Source: Kingdonia uniflora (taxonomy: Eukaryota; Streptophyta; Magnoliopsida; Ranunculales; Circaeasteraceae). Taken from it: a stretch of DNA of 64,000 bases. This document shows, in pieces, positions 1 to 10,689 of the stretch (positions are counted from its first letter, which is position 1; each line of letters begins with the position of its first letter). The stretch lies in assembly GCA_014058105.1 (NCBI GenBank), contig JACGCM010002435.1, forward strand, positions 1,302,001-1,366,000. The letters run 5' to 3'. The position numbers and the translations under genes are program-made. The notes under the pieces are model-generated. The model was not told the origin of the DNA. It saw nothing but the letters and a program-made list of their open reading frames with translations, and searched no databases.

Positions 1-499
1 GTCAAAGTCGTTCGAACGAGATTGGAGTTTGTTCGAATGAGATTGTAAGATTTTACATTTTCTTTCGAAGACCGAAGAACTTGTTCCAATGAGATTAGAC
101 TTTGTTCGAACAAGATTTGCTTGGTTGCCATACTGAGTCTTCTTTTGAGACGTTGAGTTCTGCCTCGAGATCCGTTCTACTTGTATTTAGTCCTCTTATA
201 TATAAAGAGGACTTAGGTTATCTTGTTAGTCTATCTTTTCCCTGTGAGTTTAATTCAAGACCTAGAATTAGAGAGAATCCATTAAAGCTTGAGAAGCTTG
301 GAGAGATCGTTGTAACCCGTTTGATTAACATAGTGGATTGTTCGGGGAGTGGTTTTTTATCCGAAAGGGTTTTCCACTTCCCTCTTCTGGGAATTCTTGC
401 ATTTCTTATTATTCTATGTTTTTTAGTCTGGTTGATTGGCATATTCCGCTTATCGTTCTTGTAGCAGAAGAGAGAAATTAGCTACCTTTATTCTCAACA
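1..499 (+). mobile_element. Tnt1-like Copia LTR, left-truncated by the window
   Basis: This is the right part of an LTR in plus orientation. Its tail (GCTACCTTTATTCTCAACA, ending at 499) matches the reverse complement of the Copia-F LTR tail, and the middle shares the segment reading tatataaagaggacttaggtta. The first 130 bases carry degenerate copies of a GTTCGAACGAG motif, as in the U3 of Copia-F. A TATA-like tatataaa lies near 198-206. No internal region follows, so it is a solo or broken LTR. The ORF at 102-464 is LTR sequence and not a gene. Confidence 0.85.
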
Positions 500-938
500 G
501 AACATATGGGGTTCAAATAATGCGTAACGATATCCGTGTTCAAGTGTTGTAGGCATATATTTTTCATCCTTTTTTCCGCTGTGGAGGGTTATCTGTGATC
601 ATGGGTCAAGGGTCAAGTATTAGCCTAACAAATCCCCAAGGAATATATGATCGTCAGACTTGCTTCATTGAGAAAACCAGTCTCACAAGCTCCACTTTGT
701 TGGAAATAATCTCCACAAAAATCATAAGTGCCTCAAATTGAAAATATACTTCACAGATAATCTTTGCAGTTATACGAGTGGCCTTACGAAATATCCTGAA
801 TGGCATGGCAAGCTAGATGTTCAAACTCCAAGGCGTCAATCCATTGATAGGAACTTATGGTATGTTTGATAACCACATAAGTAGACTATATGAGATACAT
901 GTTTCTTATTTGGCAAACAATATATTGTCATTTATCTA
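500..938. other. Spacer with no recognised gene
   Basis: This AT-rich stretch has no ORF of note and no repeat matching the rest of the window. It ends at the TA target of the pogo-like element. Confidence 0.5.
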
Positions 939-1051
939 CAGTAGAACCCTGATAAATTAATGTGTGATAAATTAATAATCTCGATTAAATAATATTTTTT
1001 GTCGGTCCCAACTTAAGCCAATGGACTAAATTAAAAAATTCGTTAACCATT

Positions 1052-1174
1052 GGGCTCTTGGCCCAGTGGTGGTTGTACCTCTCCATCTAGAGAGAGGTTG
1101 TGGGTTTGAAACCTCATGGGGTTGAAATCTCAGGGTTACAGATCCCTATATAAAACCATCTTGCCTTAAAAAAA
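1052..1174 (+). mobile_element. tRNA-derived SINE
   Basis: A box-A-like TTGGCCCAGTGGTGG (1059-1073) and a box-B-like GGTTTGAAACC (1103-1113) are spaced about 30 bases apart, as in an RNA polymerase III internal promoter. An A-rich tail follows near 1167-1174. The anatomy is that of a plant tRNA-derived SINE. It sits inside the pogo-like element, so it arrived later. Confidence 0.7.
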
Positions 1175-1568
1175 TCGTTATATTTACAAGATAATGCAAA
1201 TTAAGAAACTCCTTAAAAGTTCCTATAAGTCCCACTTACCACATAAATTAATAATTTGCTAGTACGGAATACATATCCCATGGACGATGAGGCCTTCAAA
1301 TATGAGTAAAATGTTGCTTATTTTTTCTTGATGGTCGTGGGTTCGAAACCTCATGGGGCTGGAAACTCAGGGTTACGGATCCCTATATAAAATCGGCTTT
1401 CCTTAAAAAAAATTGTTAAATTTACAGGATAATGCAAAGTAAAAAAATCCTTAAAAGTTCCTATAAGTCCCACTTACCACATAAATTAATAATTTGCTAG
1501 TACAAAATACATATCCCATGGACAATGAGGCCTTCAAATAGGAGTTAAGTGTTGCTTAGTTTTTCTTG
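1094..1568 (+). repeat. Direct tandem duplication, about 237-bp unit, two copies
   Basis: Units at about 1094-1330 and 1331-1568 are nearly identical. Landmarks such as the box B (1103 and 1340), 'taagtcccacttaccacata' and 'tgaggccttcaaata' recur 237 bases apart. The second unit holds a 5'-truncated SINE with an intact box B (GGTTCGAAACC) but no box A. The duplication therefore includes the SINE tail and flanking pogo-element sequence. Confidence 0.85.
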
Positions 1569-1641
1569 AAATTGAATTCGAGTTGAATTTCATCTCTGAT
1601 TTTTTGTAGCGTGCTAAAAAGTTTTGACTGGTGTTCTTGTA

Positions 1642-1848
1642 TTACAACAAGAAATTATTCAATGCTATTATCGTTATGCGAACTTCTTTGTGCGAAACAT
1701 ACTTCAAAGCAAAACTATCATCTTCAACTTCGCTCTCTCGATCATTTCCTATGGTGCTCTCAATAATCTGATCTTCACTCAAAATCTTTAAAACATAATT
1801 ATTGTCTAATAATGTTGTAGAAAAGCAAGTAATACTTTGATAAATCAA
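1642..1848 (-). pseudogene. C-terminal remnant of a pogo/CENP-B-like DDE transposase
   Basis: A 68-residue reading frame contains 'EVEDDSFALKYVSHKE' followed by a leucine-rich end '...ALNNFLL'. This resembles the acidic, EDD- and VSHKEA-bearing C-terminus of plant Tigger/Jerky-type (CENP-B-like) transposases. It lies inside pogo-type inverted repeats in the orientation expected for the element's transposase. The catalytic DDE core is absent, so this is a remnant. The assignment rests on motif memory and position; the residual frame may owe something to chance. Confidence 0.6.
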
Positions 1849-1954
1849 TAAATTATTAATTTATTACTAAATTTAAACCCCGCTTAATTAATAGTTTTCC
1901 TTGGTCCCGAGGCTATTAATTTATAAAGGTTTACTGTATATTAATAAGAAAAGA

Positions 1955-2290
1955 GGTGACATTTTTACTTGAATCTTAACGGTGCATCACGAAAACCACA
2001 GGCTCGAGGATTGGTTTATACGAGCTAGATTCAATTCTTCATCAAATTTGGCGAAGAATTGAAATTCAACCGTTGGATCATTTTTTGGGTGTAATGTTAC
2101 CTTATTACTCTTTTCCCACTTAACATCTCCAGAAATTCTCTACATTCCTACCCTCTCCTCACATCTATCCTATCCTAAATTGTTACTTAATATGGCAACT
2201 ATCTCACTTGAGCACTTAACATCTCCAACAGTTTAGATAGGCACTCCTTATGCGTATTCTCACATTTTATATGGCAACTTTCACCTTGCA
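1955..2290 (+). repeat. Dispersed repeat, uninterrupted copy
   Basis: The sequence from 'gaggtgacatttttacttgaatc' through 'gaagaattgaaattcaacc' to 'acttaacatctcc' recurs at 28990-29977. The copy there is split by a MITE; here it is continuous. The repeat has no coding capacity and its class is unclear. Confidence 0.75.
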
Positions 2291-2335
2291 ACCATTGGGT
2301 ATTAATTTACTAAACCTACCATTATGAACGTGGGC

Positions 2336-2483
2336 TTAAACACAAATGAAAGACTTAAAATTTGTTATCAATATGAACATGGGCCTAACACTTCCCACCT
2401 TGACCCTAGCAAAAAAGGAATGATCTAAAATATTTAGATCAATATAAACATGGGCACCACAAAGTCTATGTAATATTGAAGTA
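2336..2483. other. Short spacer before the Helitron end
   Basis: AT-rich sequence with no gene. It contains two similar phrases, 'atgaacatgggcctaac' and 'atataaacatgggcacc', suggesting a small local duplication. Confidence 0.4.
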
Positions 2484-4891
2484 CTAGTACTACCCGTGGC
2501 TCGCCACGATGAACAACGTCGACGCACCTTCGGCGCTACTTCTATGTAGAGGTGTGCCCGCAACATTACTAAATAAGACTTGGGTCGAATTGTCAGTAAG
2601 TACTAACAAATAAAAAAATCATTTTGATGTTTTTAGCCAAACTTTTCCAAATTCTTGCAATTTCACGACAAAATTTGCAATCGATATTCTTCTTCATACT
2701 ACAAAAAATTGTGCAACACTTTCCTATTTTGCAGTCCAGAAACCAACTGTATATCATTTCTTAAATCTGTATAACAATGAAAGAAAAAAAACTCAACAAC
2801 ACTTTCCCTAATTTATATATACTATAAACCTGTATAACAATTACAAAAATTGGGCAGTACTTCCCCTATATTATTGACAATAAACTACCTACCAAATGTT
2901 CATACATCCGTATAACAATCATTTAGCACATCTACATTCATCAATATGCATAAAAATACTTATTTGTCCTATTTTATAGACTACAAACTGCATGTAAATC
3001 ATTTCATAAACCTGTGAAACAATCAAAGAAATATGAGCAACATTCATTTTACAAACTTGCATAACAATAAAAGAAAATTGGGTAGCATAACTACACTCTA
3101 TAACATACAAAAAAACACTTGCCCACCCTATATTATGTTTTTCATAACATCAAATACTTCAAAACTAAAGAATGGACAAGCAAGTTTAGTTCACTCTTTT
3201 AATATAGATACAATGAAGTAATTCAAATATTACAGCTTCAAAACTGATATAATTTGTCTACACCACAGATCACGTTTGTTTAACCCCACTTTTTGTAGTA
3301 CTTCAGTCGATATGCCTATGACACTATAACAGTATATTATACCAAAACCTGTGTTACGCCACTGATAGTGCTTATAAAAAGCAATTGCCTATTATACCAC
3401 CCCTTGTTTTCCTTCAGAACTATTACTCATTAGTCATTTGTGTTGTTTTGACATACTGCAAAGAGTATCTACACCCAGTTGATCTCACAATAGAGATGTC
3501 TCTCCATGTCTCATGAGCAGGCTCCCTATGTTTCCATGTTTGGGTTGTTTAAAGCAATATTTCTCTTTTCTTTTATTTTTTCTATGCCAAAATGTCTTTA
3601 GCTTAAAACCCGATACTTAACTATGTATTCCTTTCGAAGTAGAGTCATGTAAAAGTATGCCTTTAAGCAGTCAATCAGGTCACTCCCCTTAAAATTAAAA
3701 TCATTGACTCATTTTAACTGTTTAAGTAAAATAAACTCAAGATTAGGATGCTTCAATTTATTCCACAGGAGTAAGGTTTCCAAAAGAAATAATGAGAACC
3801 AACAAAAGCAAATCCACCATTTGTTACGGTATGTCTAAACGTAATTTCATGGAAACACAAGTTTGACTTGAAAGCTATGAAAACCTGCTCACATATCATT
3901 ACCCAACATACTATCCATTAAACCCATTGACGCACCATTGTATAACTTATAAGAATGCCGGTTCATAATAAATTTAGCTTGAAACTATATGCCGCTTTTT
4001 ATTAGCGAACCAAAGTTTGGGCCTTTTAAATTTATAGATGAATAAGGGAGTGAACCATATACAGTATTTTTAACTTCAATGAAATACCAATTTGTATATT
4101 CATTTATACATCAGTAAGGCTTAATTGGGATAGGCAGAAGATAAAAACTACACCAACAAAAGTTACAAAGCACTAACCCTGATGAAATTTGAATGACATG
4201 CCTTTGGCGCTAAGATGCGAGTCTTATCTTTGCAAACTGTAAGTCTAGCTTCGGGCACCATCCATTCGCTTTATAAGCTGCGAGTCTTGCTTTTGGGGCC
4301 ATCCTTGTTCATCGCCTCTTACGTTTCATAAGCAATTCAAAGAGTCCCTTAATCCATGAAAAACATCGAAATCGTTGAGTTTGTATATCGATGCAATAAC
4401 AATGTGAAAGAGAGAGAGAGAGGTACCTTACTTAGAAAGGGAGAGGGAAATGCTGATGGGAAAGACATCTTTGGGAGAGATGAAACCAACAACAATAGCA
4501 AACCAACAACAGTAGGAACAACAAGTATAATGAAATAAGTAAAGTCAAAACCCTAGATACTGGAAGTGCAATGGTCGAGAGAGTGAGGAAAAAAAGAAGA
4601 AAAGTACCTTGCTTAGATAGAGAGAGGGAGGCGTTGATGGGAGAGACGTCTTTGGGAGAGATGAAGAGAAAAAGAAAGATGAAAATTTGGGCTTAGATGG
4701 GAGAGATAAAGAGAAGTAGTAAGACTAAACTACCCATTTTTGTGTTTTGTCTAAAGTACCTCTAAGTATGAGCATAAAATAAATCTAGGCTGTCCATCCC
4801 TCTCTTTTTCATAAATCCCAACCTCTCTTTATCTTTGAGACAATGGCAAATTTATCTATTTAAAAAACACCATTATCTAATGTATAATAGA
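2484..4891 (-). mobile_element. Helitron-like element (minus strand), first of a series
   Basis: Read on the minus strand, the 3' end is CTAG (2487-2484) followed by T, with a 6-bp-stem hairpin CGTGGC-tc-GCCACG at 2495-2508, seven bases upstream. This is the Helitron 3' signature. The putative 5' end is TCTATTATACATTAGATAAT, starting at 4891 and abutting another Helitron 3' end. The interior has many short ORFs but no RepHel protein, so it would be non-autonomous. A duplicated segment (about 4422-4486 and 4605-4668) encodes CT-rich leader-like sequence on the minus strand. The 3' end is well supported; the 5' end is less certain. Confidence 0.65.
4422..4668. repeat. Duplicated GA-rich segment inside the Helitron
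   Basis: The phrase 'gtacctTacttagaaagggagaggg...tgatggg...gacatctttgggagagatga' at 4422-4486 recurs with changes at 4605-4668, about 183 bases later. Short GA runs flank both copies. On the minus strand these read as CT-rich sequence like a plant 5' leader, possibly from a captured gene, but no product is recognised. Confidence 0.55.
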
Positions 4892-7678
4892 CTAGTTATG
4901 AGACCGTGCTATGCACGGATGACTAATATCATACTTAAAGAAATATATAAGTGAGGAAGAAACATCGGGAAAGAAAAAATATCCATTTATTTCAAGATAA
5001 AAGTAAAAACATCATTTTTCCTCATGAAAATAATAATAATATGTATAAAGGTGTCTACCCAACTTTTCTTATGGCGGTGTCAATTTTATCTTTGGTATAA
5101 TGTGCTCATCAAATTTTGTTATGAGGAATAATGTTGAGAAAGTTTATCTTTAACAAATGTGTTGTTAACTACCCGTGGCTTGCCACGATAATTACGTTGA
5201 CGAGCCTTCGACATTACAATTTGACATGCCGACTATAAATAGTAAGCTAGTATATTACAACATTCGCAATCTAAATAAGCCTGTAAACCTCCTTTGTTAA
5301 GTTTGTAACCTTGGTATCAAACTTTTTGGATAATATGTGATTATTCTTCTTCAAAAGCCCTTGAATAACTATGAAAATCATTCTTTCAAAACACATCCTA
5401 AATAATAAAAAGCCAAATAATTGAAGGCTGTTGAGAATACCTGGAAAAGTACTGTGCTAATATACATTCAAATTACACCAACCAAGTACCTCAACTTCAG
5501 AGATTAGAAACTGAAGATAAAATTAAGAAGTGACAATTTTTTGAATGCTCTTCGTAAAGCGCCGACGTATCAACATACTTAAAAAGAGAACATCATTAAC
5601 AAAAGTGCAAATTTGTATAAGCTAAACCTTGTACTTCAGTGTTGAAAAGCTTTACGAAAAAGCAAAAAGCAAAAAACAAATCACACTCAACAAATGCAGG
5701 GAGAAAATGAAGGTGGAGCATGTTAAATGTTAAATTTTGATTTATATTTGATATTGTATTCAGCCTATATTATGTTATCCCCCTTTTGTACGCATTATAT
5801 GGCAATACATCGTAATAGTGAGCCTATTTTGCAATTTTAGAAGTGCAAAATTTCAAACCCTGGTTGCCAACGAATTGGAATAAATGTGCTATTAAACTAC
5901 CAAGCTCTTAACTGAATTATATGTGCTTCACACTGATCACTTATCTAGTATCATGTGGCAGTGCTGACATCTCAAGTATATGATTTTCATATGCACAGTA
6001 GAGTTATTCCAGAAGCCAAACCAAAGGAATAATTTGCAGGGATCTACGTACCATTAGATTTATAACTTGGTGAGGACATTCGGCTTGTATAAAGACTGCC
6101 TCGCTAAGTTTTTTAACGAAAGTCCACGGTTCAACTTTGAACAAAACTCAAACATAGTACAATTGAGAAAACTAATACAATGAAAAGTATGATTAACCAA
6201 TATACTTGGGTCCAAAACTAACCAAACTCCTTATGCTTCTTCTTATGGTCTGAACTTAAGTAAAAAGTCTGGTCATGAATGGGGTGAGAAACCTGTATCA
6301 ATAAAAGAACATATATTTCATAGCCAGACATAATAGAAAACAACAAAAATAATAAAGCAAAATCAAGAACATAATACATATACTATAGCAGATCATGCTA
6401 GAAAACAAACTCTTTGCAGATAAGAGTTGTCTAAATGTAAAAAACTTAATAACTCTTCTAAAATGTTAGAACTCAAGATATCATGTAGTCTAATAACTGC
6501 CCCGTTTTCTCGGTTCAAGGTCAAATACAAAGGTTGGGCATTAGAAGTACCAAGGATAGAAATGTTGTAATGCATGACACTTAACTAAAGGTATGTTTAT
6601 TATAATTTTCTTTTCAAAATATGGTTTTTTGTAGTTATATACTTCGTAATGGACACACCGATACACTCTGAGATTGATATTTTCCTGGTGCATTACATTT
6701 CACTTTATATAAGAATGAAAGTTCATTCAAAAATATGGAATAGATTCCCAGTAAGCCCCAAAATTGTCACCATAAAAAATGATTCAACTACAACATTATA
6801 CTTTTAGGTAAAGGCTAAAATCGGGTATAGAAAAAACCTCTAAAGCTACATTGGCATTCCAAATAGCAGCATTCGGTTTCTTCATTTTAATGTATATGCT
6901 AGCTGCACATATGACACACCAAAAGAAAGAAAATCAACAAACCCAAATCCCATATATAATCAAACCCGCAACATACGTTGCCAACAAAAAACATTACCTC
7001 TGGTCCCATAGATAATAACCGATGTTGGATTAAGTAAAATCGCCTCTGTAAGATGCCCGCTCGCTTTCTCAAGTTCACCTAAAAAATATGTACACAATCA
7101 AGTTCCGCAAAAAATTTACACACAATTTTCTCATTATAAATATAATCCATTGACCCATACCCTCCGCAAGCGCTTCCATAACCAAAGACTTTGCCATTTG
7201 AGATTCATCTCGACTTTCATTCGTAACCTCAACAGATAGATCTCCCATCTACATTAACATTTACAACCCAATCACAAAAACCCCATTTGCAATCAACTCA
7301 TCAAAAACTAAAACAAATTAGAAATACCCAAATGTTAGAAAAATTCACCTTTTGTGGAGGATCATTATAAGGCTTCACAACATCCTCTCCCAATACTTCA
7401 AGATCAGACTCAGTCAAATCATCACTTTCATCTTCCGATTCCACCTTCATTTCTTCCTCTTCAAGCGCTCACCGTCGTCACTAAGTGCTTTGACTCCCTG
7501 TAGTTCAATCCCAAACACAAAACTATAATCAATTTCTAGGGTTTACAAAACAATACAGAGTGATTAGATTAGAGAGAGGTACCAGTTGGGGAACTTGGTA
7601 TTGAGACTGAAACAAAAACATTAAATCAAATGGGAAAGTTAAACCCTAGAAAGAGAGAGAGGGAAAAATTGGGTTGTA
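4892..7678 (-). mobile_element. Helitron-like segment carrying captured Hip exons
   Basis: On the minus strand this segment ends CTAG (4895-4892) followed by T. A hairpin CCGTGC-tat-GCACGG lies at 4904-4918, eight bases upstream, matching Helitron 3' ends. A second hairpin, CGTGGC-tt-GCCACG at 5174-5187, with the family tail 'acgtTgacgagccttcgac', marks another, decayed 3' end of the 2484 family. The interior holds Hip exons on the same strand. The 5' end is not defined; a third family 3' end at 7679 bounds the segment. Capture of intron-containing gene pieces is typical of plant Helitrons. Confidence 0.6.
6838..7497 (-). pseudogene. Hip (HSP70-interacting protein, TPR co-chaperone) gene fragment, four exons
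   Basis: Hip binds the HSP70 ATPase domain through TPR repeats. Four minus-strand exons are visible with GT/AG introns: 7349-7497 ('MKVESEDESDDLTESDLE', ending 'PYNDPPQK'), 7161-7248 ('MGDLSVEVTNESRDESQMA...'), 6998-7078 ('GELEKASGHLTEAILLNPTS') and 6838-6902 ('ASIYIKMKKPNAAIWNANVA'). These follow the order of plant Hip: an acidic DNDPPQK-like segment, then the first TPR pair. Phases match at each junction (G|GT, G|CT). Upstream of MKVESE a one-base shift is needed to join 'ALSDDGE' to 'LEEEE'. The N-terminus, remaining TPRs and Sti1-like end are absent. Introns are kept, so this is genomic capture and not a retrocopy. Confidence 0.85.
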
Positions 7679-7740
7679 ACTTATACTACCCATGACCAAA
7701 TCACGGTGAATACGTCGACGCACCTTCGACGCTACATTTG
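7679..7740 (-). mobile_element. Decayed Helitron 3' end of the 2484 family
   Basis: The sequence 'actacccatgaccaaatcacgg...acgtcgacgcaccttcgacgctac' matches the terminal segments at 2491-2530 and 5170-5215. The hairpin stem is weakened and the CTAG has decayed to a TAAG-like end. It shows a third family copy in the same orientation. Confidence 0.6.
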
Positions 7741-9119
7741 AATCATCGAGCCCTTTATGTTTAATAATTAATGCATACACGGAGCATGACTTAATTTCTT
7801 TTTGCAAAATATTTATAGACTATTTTGTACTTCTCACTTTTCTACATTTGACGCATCGTTTTGAACCAATAGTTCTATCACCTTCTTAGCCTTTGGAAAG
7901 AGTACTCCTAGGAACATATACTACTTCGAAAGGTTCGCATGCAAGAATTTTAAAGGTCTACTACACAACGCTTATGAATACCATAAAATTAAATTACAAA
8001 ATTGTACATATCACTGAGAAAATCTCAACAAATTAACCAAATAAATCATATATAAAAATGAACGCCTAAGCAATTTTTTGACATAAATGGTTTTTGAATT
8101 AATAATCTATACATCTCCACCAGTTATATTTCACAAAATTTATTATAAATCTATTGACACCCATTTAGACGTATATGATGGGCAACATGAGCTAGTGGTT
8201 CCTTGCTATAATCCCGTGGTTCTCGTATATAAAGGGACTTATCCTTTCTGATAGTTTTCCACAAGCCTTTTCTTGCATTGTTTTATTGGAGTTAAGATCG
8301 ACCAAGGTATAGGCATGTCGCCATAGGGAACCTAAAGTATAAGAATAAATAATTCGTACAGCAGCAAGAAAAATATTTAGAAAGATAAGATAACGACTTA
8401 CTTAAGGATGGTGATGAGAGTTCCTCTATCCTGAGCTTTGTCAAGCTTCTATCATCCTGTAACACAACCTTCCCTAGCCAAGTTCATCGTCCCATAACTC
8501 AAGCTCCTCTTTGCGCCAAAGGCCGTTGTTAGAATTTGAAGCAACCCATATACTGGAGCCCGCTACCATATCGATTTCTGGATAGATTTCCATTATCTAT
8601 GATACCAAAATATGGTTATAGGTCATCTGAAAATTCAAAGAACAAACACACCTATTAAAATCTTGAACCAATACCATGAATTTTCAAAGATTAAGAAATG
8701 GAAAGGTATCTTGAAAATCAAAACACGTCTAAATTGCCAGTTCCTTCTTAAAACTAACAGTTTAATATATTGAAACAGGGAGATACCCAAATATGAGCAA
8801 AAAAAATACACATTAGAATAAGAACATTATGATCACCCGCATATTGGAGATGAGTCATCTAAGACGGGCATGCAGTACCTCTATGCATGTCATCGTGCTC
8901 CAGTTGGTCGTCAAACTACTACATTGCTCAAAAGGGGGAAGGTTTCATCTTCTGGTCTAGCTTTCTTTGTCACAAAATGGTATATGCCTGGGGAAAATTT
9001 ACTCAAGGATAAAATAAACTCAAGTCCAATGCCCCCTTAATGATTTGACCTTCATATTTAGTATACTATGGAGTCTATAGACCAGTAATCATGTTCTAAC
9101 CTTTTATGCCTATGGCCAG
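7741..9119. other. Region without a recognised gene or element
   Basis: No conserved domain is seen. Short in-frame stretches exist on both strands, the best being 8822-9040 on plus, listed separately. A TATA-like 'cgtatataaaggg' occurs near 8224-8236 with no gene behind it. Confidence 0.5.
8870..9040 (+). pseudogene. Unidentified coding-like fragment, 56 codons
   Basis: A frame open from 8822 to the stop at 9038-9040 has its first ATG at 8870. It includes 'YLYACHRAPVGRQTTTLL' and 'GLAFFVTKWYMPGENLL', which look less random than the neighbouring AT-rich frames. I do not recognise the family. The frame ends 80 bases before the Tat-A LTR. It could be an exon or captured fragment, or chance. 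Confidence 0.3.
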
Positions 9120-9960
9120 TGTAGGGACCTAACTTCGTTTGGAGGTGAAGTTGGTTCTTACAACGTAGAATCAATCTTCAATCAAAGGGATGCAAGCAAT
9201 TGGTCTAGAGTAAGAACTAACTACAGCCAAACACTTGCGTAGAGGCCCGAATGTGACTCTCTACGACCTCTGATGAGGATTTTTAAGATAGATTATATTA
9301 CTGAAGAGTAATTGGTGGGTTCTAATACAGTGTGCACTGGGAGGTCGAAGGTAAAATACAAGGGGCCAGAGATGATTTTTCTAACCCCCACTTGGTTTTC
9401 CCTCTCCTCTCTTTATAGAGTCATAGGAAACTGAGTCACTAAATGTAGGTCAGGATTACATGATTACTGTCAGGAAATCCTGGCGAGTTATGGCGTCAGC
9501 TCTATCTGCACTGTCACTGTGACAGCTGTCTGATATGTCTCGATACTTTGGCACTGTGGCACAGTGGTCAGCTGGTCACTGTAGCTGTAAAGGCCAATCA
9601 TTATGACAGTTTGTCTGGTAAGCTGGCTGTCTATGAGAATAGTTCATCAATGGTGATCCTTATGCCTATCTGTGAGAATAGTTGAGGTTTCACTTTATGA
9701 CTGTTGAGAGGCGCTATATCTTTCTGATGGCTCTGGCCGAAAGTCTTGTTTATGCAAAAGAGATCATCGAGGAAAAAAATGCAGCAAGTGGAGCTGGACC
9801 TTTCAGACGTAGGGCTACTGGCTGATGTGGTGGATATTTGTATTTTGGCATGCTTTTGTTCTTCTGTATGAGGTTTTTTGCTTGTGGTGGTAGTAGGAAT
9901 GTAATCTGTTTGTTTGATCGGATATTTGGAATAAACATAATATTTTATGTACACTGGTAT
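9120..9960 (-). mobile_element. Tat-A 3' LTR
   Basis: The left edge TGTAGGGACCTAACTTCG is sharp and matches the LTR at 48735 (TGTAGGGGCCTAACCTCG) while the outside flanks differ. Shared internal landmarks are 'tctacgacctctgatgaggatttttaa' and, on the minus strand, a TATA box (CTATAAAGAGAGG) near 9411. The TATA box sets the orientation as minus, in agreement with pol. The right edge is uncertain; similarity to the other copy fades after about 9650. Confidence 0.7.
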
Positions 9961-10371
9961 TACTGTGTTTGATTGATAATGTCGACGAATGGAGACAAAA
10001 CTCTTGTAGGCGCGCTTAGCACACGCATGTTATCAAACTGTTAGTGGTGTCGAGGTCTAATGATATGATTGAAGGTAATGGTAGTCGAAGGTTATGATGA
10101 GATGTTGTTTGACGTTGGAGGTGCACTCAACTAGAAGTCCTCGGGAATGAGGTTTGAATGCAGGTACCCATGAATCAGTTACGTCTAGGATGTTGGAAAG
10201 GTTGCATGTTGACTTTTCGAGGTTAGAAATTAAAGGTTGCCATTAATTCGGTTAGGGAAGAGGGAAAGTTGTGGTGGGTTTGTAGGTATTAAAGGGTGTT
10301 GGGTGAAGGGAATTACTTCATCTGTCTTGCAGAATTCTCTTCATCTATTTCTTGAACTTGGTTTGATCAAC

Positions 10372-10687
10372 ATGGCTAGAAACGTACCCGTTCAGGAAGA
10401 TCAGCTGGTGTTGAGGGCCAGGAGACTCCAGGAAGCCTTGTTGGGTCTGCAGCGGAGGTTCGGTATAGAGGATAATATTAATGCTGATTGCCAGACCTTT
10501 TAAAGTTAAACCCAGGGCACCACTCTATGGTATGCCCTTCGCGTACTGGTGCGAAATAGTGCAGATGATGGGGCCGTTACCCGGCCATCATCTGTCTCTT
10601 CTCAAAGGCTTCCCAGAGGATATAGTGGACCAGGAGGATGAAGATGTAGCGACCGTGGGTGAGGAGGAGCATCCCGCCAGTGAATAG
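10372..10687 (+). pseudogene. Small frameshifted ORF antisense to Tat-A
   Basis: From ATG 10372 the frame reads 'MARNVPVQEDQLVLRARRLQ...' and stops at 10501-10503. A +1 frame continues as '...RPFKVKPRAPLYGMPFAYWC' to 10687. The two halves look like one short protein of about 100 residues broken by a frameshift. It lies between the LTR and the larger antisense ORF, on the strand opposite to pol. The function is unknown. Confidence 0.4.
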
Positions 10688-10689
10688 GG

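Larger units (their letters stand above)
939..1936 (-). mobile_element. Pogo-like (Emigrant/Lemi-type) DNA transposon
   Basis: The left end CAGTAGAACCCTGATAAAT and the right end (reverse complement CAGTAAACCTTTATAAAT) are inverted repeats, flanked by TA at 937-938 and 1937-1938. TA targets and termini beginning CAGTA-AACCTCTATAAATTAATA are known from plant pogo-like elements and their MITEs. A transposase remnant lies on the minus strand near the right end, and a SINE-containing duplication enlarges the element. At about 1 kb it is an internally deleted copy. Confidence 0.8.

Noticed and set aside
102..464. 120-codon ORF at the start of the window
   Set aside because: It lies wholly inside a Tnt1-like LTR shared with Copia-F; the frame is accidental.
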